Shown here: positions 27,858-36,767 of the stretch, in pieces
Numbering within the stretch: position 1 is the stretch's first letter
How the letters are laid out: each line of letters opens with the position of its first letter
Assembly (NCBI RefSeq): GCF_900102005.1
Contig: NZ_LT627736.1
Location: forward strand, 1,860,001 to 1,924,000
Direction: 5' to 3'
Source of the DNA: Microbacterium sp. LKL04
GTDB taxonomy: Bacteria; Actinomycetota; Actinomycetes; Actinomycetales; Microbacteriaceae
Length of the DNA: 64,000 nt
Translations under genes and position numbers: made by a program
The notes under the pieces: model-generated
What the model was told of the DNA's origin: nothing
What the model saw: only the letters and a program-made list of their open reading frames with translations
Databases searched by the model: none

Positions 27858-29306
27858 TCAGCGCTTGGACGCGCGGTACCCAGCCTTCTGTGCCGCGGCT
27901 GCTGTGGCGAAGCACTGCTCGGGATGGGTGGCGTTGTAGTACTGCCCACCCGGCACGTGGTAGATCCAGTCCTTCGTGTGACGAGTCGTCTGGTTCCCCT
28001 TGATGGGGTGGCTCTTCGGGCATGAGGTCTTACTCGAGGGCTTGGCCACCTGGCTACCAGCCGGCTTGGCTGTCGACTTCGCCGCTACCGCGCCGGTGGC
28101 GCGCGAGGTGGTGCTCACCGTCGCGTAGCCGGACTTCGTGCCGGTGACCTTGACCGTGATCTTCTTGCCCTTGAGGTTGGAGGGCACGGTGAAGGTCGAC
28201 TTCGTCGCCTTCGAGATCGCCTTGCCGTTCGCGTACCACTGGTACGTCAGGCGGGTACCGGAGGTCCAGCGACCGGGCTTCGCGGTCAACTTCTGACCGA
28301 CCTTGGCGCTTCCCGAGATCGTGGGCGTCGCCGAAAGCGCAACCTTCGCCGTCGCCTTCGACCCCTTCGAGGTCGTGACGTGGCCGGCCTTCTTGCCGGT
28401 CACCGTCACCGTGATGTTCTTGCCGACGAGCGAGGACGAGATCTTGTACGTCGACTTCGTCGCGCCGTTGATCTTCTTTCCCGAGGCGTACCACTGGTAC
28501 GAGAGGGATGCCCCCTTCGCCCATGTGCCTGCCTTGACCGTGAGCGTGGCGCCCACCGTCGCCGTTCCGCTCACCGACGGCGTGCTCGCCTGGAGCGCGG
28601 CTGCCTTGACGGGTGCCGTCTCGAGAGTGCGCTTGAATTGGATGGTGTCATTCGACGGCGTGCCCGTCGGATAGAGGTAGGCGTAGACGTCGACCGAGAC
28701 CCGCTTGCCCACGGCGTTCGCGCCGAGGACGAGGGAGGCGGAGGTGCCCTCCTGCAGGAGTTCCTCGCCCGCATACCACTCGTACTGGAGCTCAGCGCCG
28801 GCCGGCCATGCGCCGCGGGACACAGTGAGCTTGCTGCCGACGGTCGCCGTACCGGAGATGACGGGGTTGCTGGCAACCTTTCCGATCGTGTCGAGGTCGG
28901 CGCCGATACCGGTGACTGGCCCGTCTCCCACTTCCAGAGGCGTGCCGTCCTCCAGCGTCAACGAGTCGTTGTACCACTCGATCCAGCTGGTGACGGTCTC
29001 CCCGTCGTCGTAGCCGAGCTCGTTGAAACCGACGTGGTACGTGCCCGCCGGGAGTCCCGTGATCGAGTACGTGCCGTTCGCGCTGATCGATCCGTAGTAG
29101 ACCTCGTAGTGCGATCCTGCGTCGAGCCATGCGGTCGCGAGACCGTCGCCGACCGCGATCTGATCCCCCGTCACCGTGCCGGTGATCGACCCGGTCGGAT
29201 TCGCGTCGTCAGCGATGGCTGCTTGCGGCAGCGCCCAGATTGTGCCCGTCAGAAGTGCCGCGCCGGTTGCGAGCGCAACCGAACGACGGCGCAGCGATGC
29301 GCCCAT
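27858..29306 (-). CDS. Secreted repeat protein with Cys-containing C-terminal domain
   Basis: A 482-residue exported protein. A signal peptide (1-33) ends near IADDANP. Residues ~38-150 form a carboxypeptidase-regulatory/SdrD-B-like beta domain (GSITGTV... GTYSITGLPAGTYHVGF). Three repeats follow at about 165-245, 250-325 and 330-405, each with the pattern VGxxLTVxxGxW...YQWYAxGK...V.GKxITVTVTG. A Lys/Ser linker leads to a ~65-residue C-terminal domain with two Cys (CPKSHPIKGN, GGQYYNATHPEQCF), a module also seen at the ends of actinobacterial nucleases and surface proteins. There is no LPXTG signal. It is likely a cell-surface or wall-binding protein. Confidence 0.75.
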   Translation of the reverse strand: MGASLRRRSVALATGAALLTGTIWALPQAAIADDANPTGSITGTVTGDQIAVGDGLATAWLDAGSHYEVYYGSISANGTYSITGLPAGTYHVGFNELGYDDGETVTSWIEWYNDSLTLEDGTPLEVGDGPVTGIGADLDTIGKVASNPVISGTATVGSKLTVSRGAWPAGAELQYEWYAGEELLQEGTSASLVLGANAVGKRVSVDVYAYLYPTGTPSNDTIQFKRTLETAPVKAAALQASTPSVSGTATVGATLTVKAGTWAKGASLSYQWYASGKKINGATKSTYKISSSLVGKNITVTVTGKKAGHVTTSKGSKATAKVALSATPTISGSAKVGQKLTAKPGRWTSGTRLTYQWYANGKAISKATKSTFTVPSNLKGKKITVKVTGTKSGYATVSTTSRATGAVAAKSTAKPAGSQVAKPSSKTSCPKSHPIKGNQTTRHTKDWIYHVPGGQYYNATHPEQCFATAAAAQKAGYRASKR

Positions 29307-29352
29307 GTATTTCCCCAGTCCCGCGACCCCCGTCGCGCGCTATCAGCGAATT

Positions 29353-29369
29353 CCCAGCGAATCGCTGGG
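29353..29369. promoter_or_regulatory. 7-3-7 inverted repeat upstream of the repeat-protein gene
   Basis: CCCAGCG-AAT-CGCTGGG lies 47 bp upstream of the repeat-protein start and 37 bp after the pcrA stop. It may be an operator of the former or a weak terminator of the latter; the sequence does not decide. Confidence 0.4.
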
Positions 29370-29405
29370 CACAGTCTGACACACCGGAACGACGCGGCTG
29401 TTCAC

Positions 29406-31862
29406 TCAGAGCTTGGTGATCGGCGCGACCTTGATCAGGAGCTTCTTCGGGCCTGCGGTGTCGAACCGGACGTGGGCGACCCGCTTCGCGCCCTCGCCGG
29501 TGACCATGTCGACCTTGCCCTCGCCGAAGTCGTCGTGACGGATGCGGTCGCCCGCCGCGAGCTCCATGTCGCCGTTGTCGCGGATCTTGGCCGGGATGCG
29601 GTTGGCGAACTTCGCGAGCGCGTCGGACTTCTCCCGCTTCGGGAGCGGCACGAGGTCGTCGCCGTACCGGCTCGATTCGGATCCGCCGAACCGGGAGCCG
29701 CCTCCGGGCCGACCGTTCAGAGCTCGGGACTGCATGCCGCCGCGCGAGTTCACGTCGCCCGGCGACTGCCGCCAGTCGATCAGCTCGTGCGGGATCTCCT
29801 GCAGGAACCGGCTGGGCATCGCCGCCGACACCTCGCCGAACTGCGCGCGGGTCATCGCGAGCGACAGGTGCAGTCGCTTGCGGGCACGCGTGAGGGCGAC
29901 GTAGAACAGGCGCCGCTCCTCCTGAGGGCCGCCGGGCTCCCCCGCCGAGATGCGGTGCGGAATGAGGTCCTCTTCGACTCCGGTCACGAAGACGGCGTCG
30001 AACTCGAGGCCCTTGGCCGTGTGCATCGTCATGAGCGATACCGAACCGCTGGCATCGTCGAGGTCATCGGCATCCGACACCAGCGTCACCTCGGTCAGGA
30101 AGTCGAGCAGCGTCCCGTTGGGGTTGTTACGGGCGAACTCTCGCGTCACGGCGACGAGTTCGTCGAGGTTCTCGACGCGCGCTTCGTCCTGCGGGTCTTT
30201 CGACATCCGCAGCGCGTCGTAGTAGCCGGACTTGTTGAGCAGGACGCGAAGTCCCTCGGTCACCGACGTCGACGGCGCAATCTCGCCCGAGCTCGGGAGC
30301 ATGATCTCGGATGCCTCGACAAGGACGGCATCCAGCTCGGCGATCGCCTTCTGCACCTTCGCCCCGACGCCGAGCGCCGACGCGTTCGCGAGGGCGTCGC
30401 GGAACGTGATGCCCTCGGATGCCGCGTATCGGGCGATCGCGGTCTCGGTGACGTCGCCGATGCCGCGTCGCGGCCGGTTCAGGATGCGGCGCACCGCCAT
30501 CTCGTCGGCGGGGTTCGCCACCGCGATGAGGTACGCCATGGCGTCCTTGATCTCGGCGCGGTCATAGAACTTCGTGCCGCCCATGATCTTGTACGGGACG
30601 GCGGAGCGGATGAAGATCTCCTCCAGCGCACGGGACTGGGAGTTCGTCCGATAGAACACGGCCACCTGCGAGTAATCGACGCCCTTGCGATGCAGGGCCT
30701 CGACCTCGTCGGCGACGAACTGCGCCTCGTCGTGCTGCGAGTACCCGGTGAACCCGATGATCGGGTCACCGTCACCGACGTCGGTCCAGAGCTTCTTGTC
30801 CTTGCGGTCGAAGTTGTGGCCGATGACGGCGTTCGCGGCCGACAGGATGTTCTGCGTCGAGCGGTAGTTCTGCTCGAGGAGCACGACCTTGGCACCCGGG
30901 AAGTCGCGCTCGAACTCGCTGATGTTGCGGATGTCGGCGCCGCGGAAGGCGTAGATCGACTGATCCGAGTCGCCGACGACGGTGAGCGATGCGCCCTCGA
31001 TCTCGGGGGCCTCATCGGGCTCGAAGATCATCATGCCGCCGCTCGAGAACGCATCGCCTGCTTTGCCGACGACGGGCCGGGTCAGCTCGTGGATGAGGGC
31101 GTACTGGGCGTGATTGGTGTCCTGGTACTCGTCGACGAGGACGTGCCGGAACCGTTTGCGGTACACGTCCGCGACGTGCGGGAACGCACGGAAGAGGTAG
31201 ACGGTCTGCGCGATGAGGTCGTCGAAGTCGAAGGCGTTGGCCTTCTGGAGCGAGCGCTGGTAGTCCGCGAAAATCTCGACGAAGACGCGCTCGGCGGGGT
31301 CGCTCATGTTCGCCTGCCGGGCGTAGGACTCGGCATCGGCCAGCTCGTTCTTCAGCTTGGAGATGCGCCCCTGAACGGCGGCGGGGGTGAAGCCGAACGA
31401 GTCGCCCTCGTGCTCCTTGACCAGGCGCTTGATGAGCGCGCGGGAGTCACCGGAGTCGTAGATCGTGAAGCTCTTCGTGAAGCCGAACTGGTCGGCCTCG
31501 CGGCGCAGGATGCGCACGCACGCGGAGTGGAAGGTCGAGATCCACATGCCCTGCGCACTGTCGCCGACGAGCTGGTGTACGCGTTCGCGCATCTCGCCCG
31601 CGGCCTTGTTGGTGAAGGTGATCGCGAGGATCTGACTCGGGTACGCCTCGCGCGTGCGCAGCAGAGAGGCGATGCGTCGCGTGAGCACGCTCGTCTTGCC
31701 CGAGCCCGCACCCGCGACGATCAGCAGCGCCGGTCCGCGGTGGGTGACGGCCTCGCGCTGGGGCAGGTTCAGGCCGGCGAGGAGGTCCTCGTCGGGGCGG
31801 GAATCGCCCGCGGAGCGGGGCGCTCCGGCGCCGACGATGACGGGCTTGATGGAGTCGCTCAT
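29406..31862 (-). CDS. pcrA: ATP-dependent DNA helicase PcrA/UvrD
   Basis: An 818-residue superfamily 1 helicase unwinding DNA 3'-to-5' in nucleotide excision repair and replication restart. Motifs in order: Q motif and Walker A (NLPQREAV, AGAGSGKTSVLTRRI), Ia (TFTNKAAGEMRERV), II (LVDEYQDTNHAQY), III (VVGDSDQSIYAFRGA), IV (LEQNYRST), V (LMTMHTAKGLEFDAVF) and VI (LFYVALTRARKRLHLS). The C-terminal Tudor-like region ends with a KKLLIKVAPI-type tail typical of PcrA. TAGACT lies 9 nt before the ATG, so the leader is only a few nucleotides. Confidence 0.97.
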   Translation of the reverse strand: MSDSIKPVIVGAGAPRSAGDSRPDEDLLAGLNLPQREAVTHRGPALLIVAGAGSGKTSVLTRRIASLLRTREAYPSQILAITFTNKAAGEMRERVHQLVGDSAQGMWISTFHSACVRILRREADQFGFTKSFTIYDSGDSRALIKRLVKEHEGDSFGFTPAAVQGRISKLKNELADAESYARQANMSDPAERVFVEIFADYQRSLQKANAFDFDDLIAQTVYLFRAFPHVADVYRKRFRHVLVDEYQDTNHAQYALIHELTRPVVGKAGDAFSSGGMMIFEPDEAPEIEGASLTVVGDSDQSIYAFRGADIRNISEFERDFPGAKVVLLEQNYRSTQNILSAANAVIGHNFDRKDKKLWTDVGDGDPIIGFTGYSQHDEAQFVADEVEALHRKGVDYSQVAVFYRTNSQSRALEEIFIRSAVPYKIMGGTKFYDRAEIKDAMAYLIAVANPADEMAVRRILNRPRRGIGDVTETAIARYAASEGITFRDALANASALGVGAKVQKAIAELDAVLVEASEIMLPSSGEIAPSTSVTEGLRVLLNKSGYYDALRMSKDPQDEARVENLDELVAVTREFARNNPNGTLLDFLTEVTLVSDADDLDDASGSVSLMTMHTAKGLEFDAVFVTGVEEDLIPHRISAGEPGGPQEERRLFYVALTRARKRLHLSLAMTRAQFGEVSAAMPSRFLQEIPHELIDWRQSPGDVNSRGGMQSRALNGRPGGGSRFGGSESSRYGDDLVPLPKREKSDALAKFANRIPAKIRDNGDMELAAGDRIRHDDFGEGKVDMVTGEGAKRVAHVRFDTAGPKKLLIKVAPITKL

Positions 31863-31922
31863 GTCCCCACGAGTCTACGTTCGACCGCCGACACCGACGC
31901 CCGGCATCCGCTTGCCGCGTGC

Positions 31923-33026
31923 TCAGGCCAGCGCGTCGGAGACCCGCCGCGAGATGTCGGTGATGCGTCCGAGTGTCGCAGCGAGCCACAGCCCCGGCTG
32001 ATCGTGGGCGTCGGAGGTTCCATCGGGGGCGGGGAGGGACTCCGCGTAGGCGTCGATGGCCCGCCATGCGGCATCCACCCTCGTCGTCATCTCGTCGTCG
32101 GCGGGCGGAGTGGCCATGAGCTCCGCGACCCGCCGCATTGCGGCGTCGAGCAGAGCAGGATCGCCGTGCCGCTCGTCGAGACGCTCATGCTGCCCGAGGA
32201 CGTCGAGCAGATCGCGGGTGAGATACGCCGCCCGCTCCAGTCCCCACCATCGCTGCGCGTTCTCATCGTGGACTCCGCCGACGCCCCGCGCGCGGATGTT
32301 CGCTCTTTCGGACCGGGATGCCTCGTCCACATCGGCGGCCACGGCGACGACCAACTCGGCGAGCGCGTCGCCGTCCTCCCGGAGGCTGGGGAGGTCGGGC
32401 TCTGCCTTCCCCGCCGAATCAGCTGCGCGGTCGAGCGCGGAGGCGACGGCGGCGCGTAACTCGGACAGGCGGTCGCGTGCGGACTGCAGATACAAGGGCG
32501 GGACGAGCACGAAGTTCGCGACGACGCCGACGAGCACACCGAAGGCCATCGTGGCGAGGTACGACGACGAGAAGCCGTCGGGATCGTTCTTGCTCAGCAG
32601 CAGCACGAACAGTCCGGCGAGGGCCACCCAGTCGCGTCCGACACCGAGGGCTCGGATGCCGCCGAGCGTCACTCCGACGAGCACCACGAGCGCGAGGGCG
32701 ACGATCCCGGGCGCTCCCGCGGCGACGAGGGCGAGTCCGCCGAACCCGATCGCGATGCCGCAGGCCAGACCGATGAGCGACTGGACGCCGGCGCGCGCGG
32801 AGTCGGCGACCGTCGGGTACATGCTCACGAGAACGCCGAGGGGTGCGTAGTACGAGTACTCGGCGTCGGCGAACGGCACGAACGGAGCGAAGAACCAGGC
32901 GATCCCCGCCGCGATGGCGGTTTTGAGGGCGAGGATCAGGCGCCGCGGAGTGAAGATGTCCCCGCCGGCTCGGCGCAGGCCGAGCGCCAACTGCGCCGCC
33001 GTCAGTCGTGGGGTGGTGCGGGGCAT
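31923..33026 (-). CDS. FUSC-family membrane protein
   Basis: A 367-residue protein. The N-terminal half has about six hydrophobic segments (35-180) with APLGVLVSMYPTVADSARAGVQ, which fits the FUSC/aromatic acid exporter-like family. The C-terminal half is a soluble helical, acidic domain. Related proteins export fusaric acid or aromatic carboxylic acids, but they normally need partners absent here, so the substrate and even export activity are uncertain. TACCTT lies 6 nt before the ATG (leaderless). Confidence 0.8.
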   Translation of the reverse strand: MPRTTPRLTAAQLALGLRRAGGDIFTPRRLILALKTAIAAGIAWFFAPFVPFADAEYSYYAPLGVLVSMYPTVADSARAGVQSLIGLACGIAIGFGGLALVAAGAPGIVALALVVLVGVTLGGIRALGVGRDWVALAGLFVLLLSKNDPDGFSSSYLATMAFGVLVGVVANFVLVPPLYLQSARDRLSELRAAVASALDRAADSAGKAEPDLPSLREDGDALAELVVAVAADVDEASRSERANIRARGVGGVHDENAQRWWGLERAAYLTRDLLDVLGQHERLDERHGDPALLDAAMRRVAELMATPPADDEMTTRVDAAWRAIDAYAESLPAPDGTSDAHDQPGLWLAATLGRITDISRRVSDALA

Positions 33027-33032
33027 GCAGGC

Positions 33033-33038
33033 AAGGTA
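33033..33038 (-). promoter_or_regulatory. -10 element of the FUSC gene (leaderless)
   Basis: TACCTT on the minus strand, 6 nt before the ATG at 33026. Confidence 0.55.
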
Positions 33039-33099
33039 CCCGGGCGCGCGGCATCCGCGACTCCCCCTTGCAACCGCGCGACGCTCGGCGTACGGGCGG

Positions 33100-34647
33100 T
33101 CAGCCGGCCAGCGTCCGCGAGCGGTGCGGGATGGTCGCCGCGGGCGTGCGGTGCGGCATCGCCGTCGCGTGTCGTGTGGACGGAATCGGCACGAGCGCCC
33201 GATCGGTGCGAGACCGGCGCCGCAGCATGCCGACGGTGAACAGTGCCGCCAGCGCAGCGGGACCGAGCGGGCCGCCCGCTGCCAGCGGCGAGCCGGAGAC
33301 GAGGACGGCGCCGACGGCGAGAAGCGGGACCAGGAGCATCTCGTCCCGCAGGACCGCTGCCGTGTCGGCCGCTCCGCGCCGGGACGTGGTCTTGGGCGTC
33401 ACCCAGAACGTCGCCCGCCGGCCGAGCCCCGTGCGGACGACGGCGGCGAGGACGACGAACGTCGTGGAGGCGTAGAGCAGTCCCGCGGCGAGGGCGAAGG
33501 CGATTCCCGCGGCGAGTCGCTGCGACCGCGCCCGACGCACCGCCTCGGGCAGGAGCGGTGCCGCCGCGGCGAGCGCGGACACGATCATGACCCAGACCGG
33601 GGGCGGCGTACCGGTGCCGGCGAGCGCCGCTCCCGTGACGAGCGTCGCCGCCCCGGCGAGGGCGGTCACCGGGACGAGAGCCGTCTCGAGCGCGAGGTCG
33701 AGCGCTTCGCGAACGCGGAGCCCGCGCATCCGCCCGGGGCGGCGCAGGAACTCGACGGCCCCCTCGGCGGTTTTGCGCATCTGCACCCGGAAGGCCGCGT
33801 AGTCGATCGGGTAGTCCTCGGTGAAAGCGACGTCGGCATCGACGACCCGCCACCCCCGCCGCCGCAGTCGCACGGTCATGGCGAGGTCTTCGGCGACCGC
33901 CTCGGGGAACCCGCCGACGTCGTCGACGGCCGCGGCACGAACCAGTGCGCCGCGTCCGAGGAAGGCGGTCACCCCGTGCGCTGCACGCCCCCGGCGGGTG
34001 ACACCGAGGTGGGTGGCCAGCAGAGGCCCGAAGTAGCGCGCGAAGCGGGTCTTGCCGATGGATGCCGAGGGTGAGGCCTGTGCGACGGCGACCGTCGGGT
34101 CGGCGAGCTCCGCCCCGCAGACCCGCGCGACTCCGGCGTCCAGGACGACGTCGCTGTCGCAGATGAGGTAGGCATCGTAGCGGCCGCGGAGCCGTGCGAT
34201 CCCGGCGTTCAGGTTGCCCGCTTTGAAGCCGGATCTGCGTTCACGGCGGATCACCTGCCAGCCGCGCGAGACGGCGAGCGCATCGACGCGTGCCCTCGCG
34301 CCGGCGTCCGCCGAGTCGTCGAGCAGCACGACGCCGACCGGGACGTCCTGGCGGGAACTGCGGATGATCGCCGCCTCGTCGAGGTCGTCGCAGATGCACA
34401 CGAGCAGGGCGATCCGCTCGGCCCCCCTCGCCGCAGGCTCGACAGGCACACGGCGCCCGATCGACGAACGCCACCAGAGCCCCGCCGCGCGTCCGCCCGC
34501 GATCCACGTGACGGCGCTCGCCATGGCGAAGGACATCGCCAGCGCGGTCCCCTCCCCCAGGGCCCAGAGGACCGCGGGTACGACGAGGGCGCACCAGACG
34601 GCGACGACCGCGGTGGTCGAGACCCGGTTCCGGAATCGCGAAATCAC
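33100..34647 (-). CDS. Membrane family 2 glycosyltransferase
   Basis: A 515-residue processive-type glycosyltransferase. Two N-terminal membrane helices precede a GT-A domain with LVCICDDLDE, KAGNLNAGI, the metal-binding YLICDSDVVLD, and EDLAMTVRLRRRGW; the acceptor-site signature is VQMRKTAEG, a variant of the usual QxxRW. Four or more C-terminal helices follow. It resembles cellulose/hyaluronan synthase-like enzymes making a surface polysaccharide or glycolipid. I chose GTG 34647 because TATACT lies 6 nt upstream; an ATG 21 bp further upstream lies inside the promoter palindrome. Confidence 0.82.
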   Translation of the reverse strand: MISRFRNRVSTTAVVAVWCALVVPAVLWALGEGTALAMSFAMASAVTWIAGGRAAGLWWRSSIGRRVPVEPAARGAERIALLVCICDDLDEAAIIRSSRQDVPVGVVLLDDSADAGARARVDALAVSRGWQVIRRERRSGFKAGNLNAGIARLRGRYDAYLICDSDVVLDAGVARVCGAELADPTVAVAQASPSASIGKTRFARYFGPLLATHLGVTRRGRAAHGVTAFLGRGALVRAAAVDDVGGFPEAVAEDLAMTVRLRRRGWRVVDADVAFTEDYPIDYAAFRVQMRKTAEGAVEFLRRPGRMRGLRVREALDLALETALVPVTALAGAATLVTGAALAGTGTPPPVWVMIVSALAAAAPLLPEAVRRARSQRLAAGIAFALAAGLLYASTTFVVLAAVVRTGLGRRATFWVTPKTTSRRGAADTAAVLRDEMLLVPLLAVGAVLVSGSPLAAGGPLGPAALAALFTVGMLRRRSRTDRALVPIPSTRHATAMPHRTPAATIPHRSRTLAG

Positions 34648-34653
34648 AGACGG

Positions 34654-34669
34654 AGTATATGTATACATA
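34654..34669 (-). promoter_or_regulatory. AT-rich promoter with 12-bp palindrome
   Basis: TATACT (34654-34659) is the -10 element 6 nt before the GTG. TATGTATACATA (34658-34669) is a perfect palindrome overlapping it, rare in such GC-rich DNA. It looks like an operator for a dimeric regulator (PadR- and GntR-type sites often have ATGT/ACAT ends), but the regulator is not identified. Confidence 0.5.
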
Positions 34670-34712
34670 GAATTCTTTTTCCGGGATGCCGCGACCCCAG
34701 CCTCCGGCCCCA

Positions 34713-35393
34713 TCACAGCAGGCGCCGCTCCGACGCCCATGCCGTCAGCTCATGACGGGACGACAGCTGCAGCTTCCGCAGCACCGACGACACGTGGGTC
34801 TCGACGGTCTTGACCGAGATGAACAGCTCCCGCGCCACCTCCTTGTAGGCGTACCCCCGGGCGATGAGCCGCATGACCTCCTGCTCACGCCCGGACAGGC
34901 GGTCGAGTTCGTCGTCGACCGAGGCCGTCTCCCCCGCCGCGGCGCCGAAGGCATCGAGGACGAACCCCGCCAGCCGCGGTGAGAACACGGCATCCCCGCC
35001 CGCGACCGCGTGCACGGCGCGGCTCACGTCCGCTCCCGAGGATCCCTTGGTGATGTACCCGCGCGCGCCGGCGCGGATGACCCGGACGACGTCGGCGGCG
35101 GCATCCGACACGCTCAGCGCGAGGAAGCGCGTGGACGTCTCCGCCGAGCCGAGGATGACCGCCTCGCCGCCGAGCGAATGGGCGGCGCCCTCTGCGCCGG
35201 GCAGATGCACGTCGAGCAGGACGACATCGGGCCGCTCCGAAGCGATGACCGCCACGGCACCGTCGACATCCGCCGCCTCGCCGACGACGCGGACGGAGGA
35301 GTCGAGGTCGGCCCGGAGCCCGGACCGGAAGATCGAGTGGTCGTCGACGATGACGACCCGGACGGGTTCGCCGCCGCGCGATGCGTCACTCAC
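34713..35393 (-). CDS. LuxR-family response regulator of the PspC-linked system
   Basis: A 226-residue regulator. Receiver domain: acidic pair in VIVDDHSIFR and phosphorylated Asp in VVLLDVHLPG (about residue 62). LuxR-type DNA-binding domain at ~160-226, with LSGREQEVMRLIARG and ISVKTVETHVSSVLRKLQL. The GTG start at 35393 overlaps the kinase gene by 8 bp, so they are coupled partners. The likely targets are the ATCAGGG repeats in the divergent promoter region at 36705-36733 (inference). It resembles LiaR/VraR-type regulators of envelope stress. Confidence 0.93.
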   Translation of the reverse strand: MSDASRGGEPVRVVIVDDHSIFRSGLRADLDSSVRVVGEAADVDGAVAVIASERPDVVLLDVHLPGAEGAAHSLGGEAVILGSAETSTRFLALSVSDAAADVVRVIRAGARGYITKGSSGADVSRAVHAVAGGDAVFSPRLAGFVLDAFGAAAGETASVDDELDRLSGREQEVMRLIARGYAYKEVARELFISVKTVETHVSSVLRKLQLSSRHELTAWASERRLL

Positions 35394-36654
35394 GCCGGCC
35401 TCCCGTCGGCAGGCTCAGCCGCACCTCGGTGCCCGTGACGTCGGGAACCGAGCGGATGACCGCGGTCCCGCCGGTTCGCCGCATCCGCCCGATGATCGAC
35501 TCGCGCACGCCCCAGCGATCCGCCGGGACTGCTGCCGGGTCGAACCCGGCGCCGCGGTCGCGGATGAAGACGTCGACAGCGGATGCCGCTCCCTCGATGT
35601 ACACCGAGATCTCGCCGCCCGCGTGCCGCGCGGCGTTGAGCATCGCCTCTCGCGCCGCGGCCGCCAGCTCGCCGCTCGCCCGCTCGGTGGACGTGCCGGT
35701 GGAGACGACCTCGATGCGGACCGGGTAGTCGAGCTCGAGGGCTCCCGCGTAGTCGCGCAAGTCGGTCGCGAGGTCGCTGTCGGCAGGTGAATCGCCGTCG
35801 TAGAGCCAGGCGCGTAGCTCGCGTTCCTGGGCTCGAGCGATGCGCGACACCTCGCTCGACGCCTCTGAGCGGTTCTGGATGAGTGCGAGCGTCTGCAGGA
35901 CAGAGTCGTGCAGGTGGGCCGCCATGGCCGCCCGCTGCTCCTCGCGCACGCGGCCGATGCGATCGTCGACGAGGCGGCGCCAGGCCTGAAGGAGAGCGGA
36001 TGCCGCGATGATCACGGCACTGATCAGGGGCAGAGCGAGCTCGCCCAGGACCGCGCGGGCACCGCGCACGTCGGCCAGCGGAAGGACGGCCAGGAAGACG
36101 AGGGCGAGCGCGACGGCGGCGAGGACGCGGACCACCATCGCGTGGTGAGGACCGCGCGCAGGGTCGACGCGGTCGATGGCGCCGGCCCACACGCCCGCCG
36201 CGGTCGCGAGGACCGTCGCCGCGGCGACCCAGGGCTCGGTCGACCAGAACACCCAGGTGTATCCGAGCGCTCCTGCGGGCGGAAGCTCGATGCGGACGAC
36301 CGCGTCCTGCTGCGCCGCGGCGAGCACCCCCGTGACAGCGACTCCTGCGCCGCCGATCAGCAGCCACGCCACGGGAACGCGCCGCGTCGGTGTCTGTTCG
36401 CCAGGCTTCATGGGCATGAACATCCAGCACCAGACGTAGAACACGGCGCCCGCGCCCCCGACGAGGGTGGCGACCGCCAGCAGCACCCGCACGCGGGTCG
36501 CGGAGACGCCGAGGTGGTCGGCAAGGCCTGCGGCGACACCGGTCACCGCCATCGTCCGCGGCCGTGCGAGCGGCGGGCGGGCGGGCCTGCGCATCGGACG
36601 CACCGGGCGGACCGGGCGGGCCGCGGCATCCGGCGCGGTCGCAAGGGAGGACAT
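35386..36654 (-). CDS. PspC-domain sensor histidine kinase (LiaS-like)
   Basis: A 422-residue kinase. The N-terminal part carries a PspC domain (GVAAGLADHLGVSATRVRVLL and a membrane helix), followed by four more hydrophobic segments (~90-220). HisKA_3 motif: MAAHLHDSVLQTLALIQNR; ATPase: AREAMLNAARHAGG and DRGAGFDP. The PspC domain in the kinase itself ties it to the adjacent PspC gene and to envelope stress. ATG 36654 was taken because TTTGAT lies 6 nt upstream; a GTG 6 bp earlier is possible. Confidence 0.9.
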   Translation of the reverse strand: MSSLATAPDAAARPVRPVRPMRRPARPPLARPRTMAVTGVAAGLADHLGVSATRVRVLLAVATLVGGAGAVFYVWCWMFMPMKPGEQTPTRRVPVAWLLIGGAGVAVTGVLAAAQQDAVVRIELPPAGALGYTWVFWSTEPWVAAATVLATAAGVWAGAIDRVDPARGPHHAMVVRVLAAVALALVFLAVLPLADVRGARAVLGELALPLISAVIIAASALLQAWRRLVDDRIGRVREEQRAAMAAHLHDSVLQTLALIQNRSEASSEVSRIARAQERELRAWLYDGDSPADSDLATDLRDYAGALELDYPVRIEVVSTGTSTERASGELAAAAREAMLNAARHAGGEISVYIEGAASAVDVFIRDRGAGFDPAAVPADRWGVRESIIGRMRRTGGTAVIRSVPDVTGTEVRLSLPTGGRRE

Positions 36655-36704
36655 GTCCACATCAAACCACCGCGCCTCACCCCGGGACATCCTCCAGAAG
36701 AGGT

Positions 36705-36733
36705 ATCAGGGACGGATCAGGGTGACCCCTGAT
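36705..36733. promoter_or_regulatory. Operator cluster in the divergent kinase/PspC promoter
   Basis: Half-sites ATCAGGG at 36705-36711 and 36716-36722 are spaced 11 bp apart (same helical face), and the second pairs with CCCTGAT at 36727-36733 as a 7-4-7 inverted repeat. The inverted repeat abuts the expected -35 region of the PspC gene, the usual place for an activator. The adjacent response regulator is the natural candidate. Confidence 0.55.
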
Positions 36734-36767
36734 GGCAGCCCGACGCCGCCCCGACCATGCTCGGAAC

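Noticed and set aside
28380..32459. A 1359-codon plus-strand open frame
   Set aside because: Antisense to the repeat protein, PcrA and FUSC genes, with no domain motifs and a shadow-type composition.
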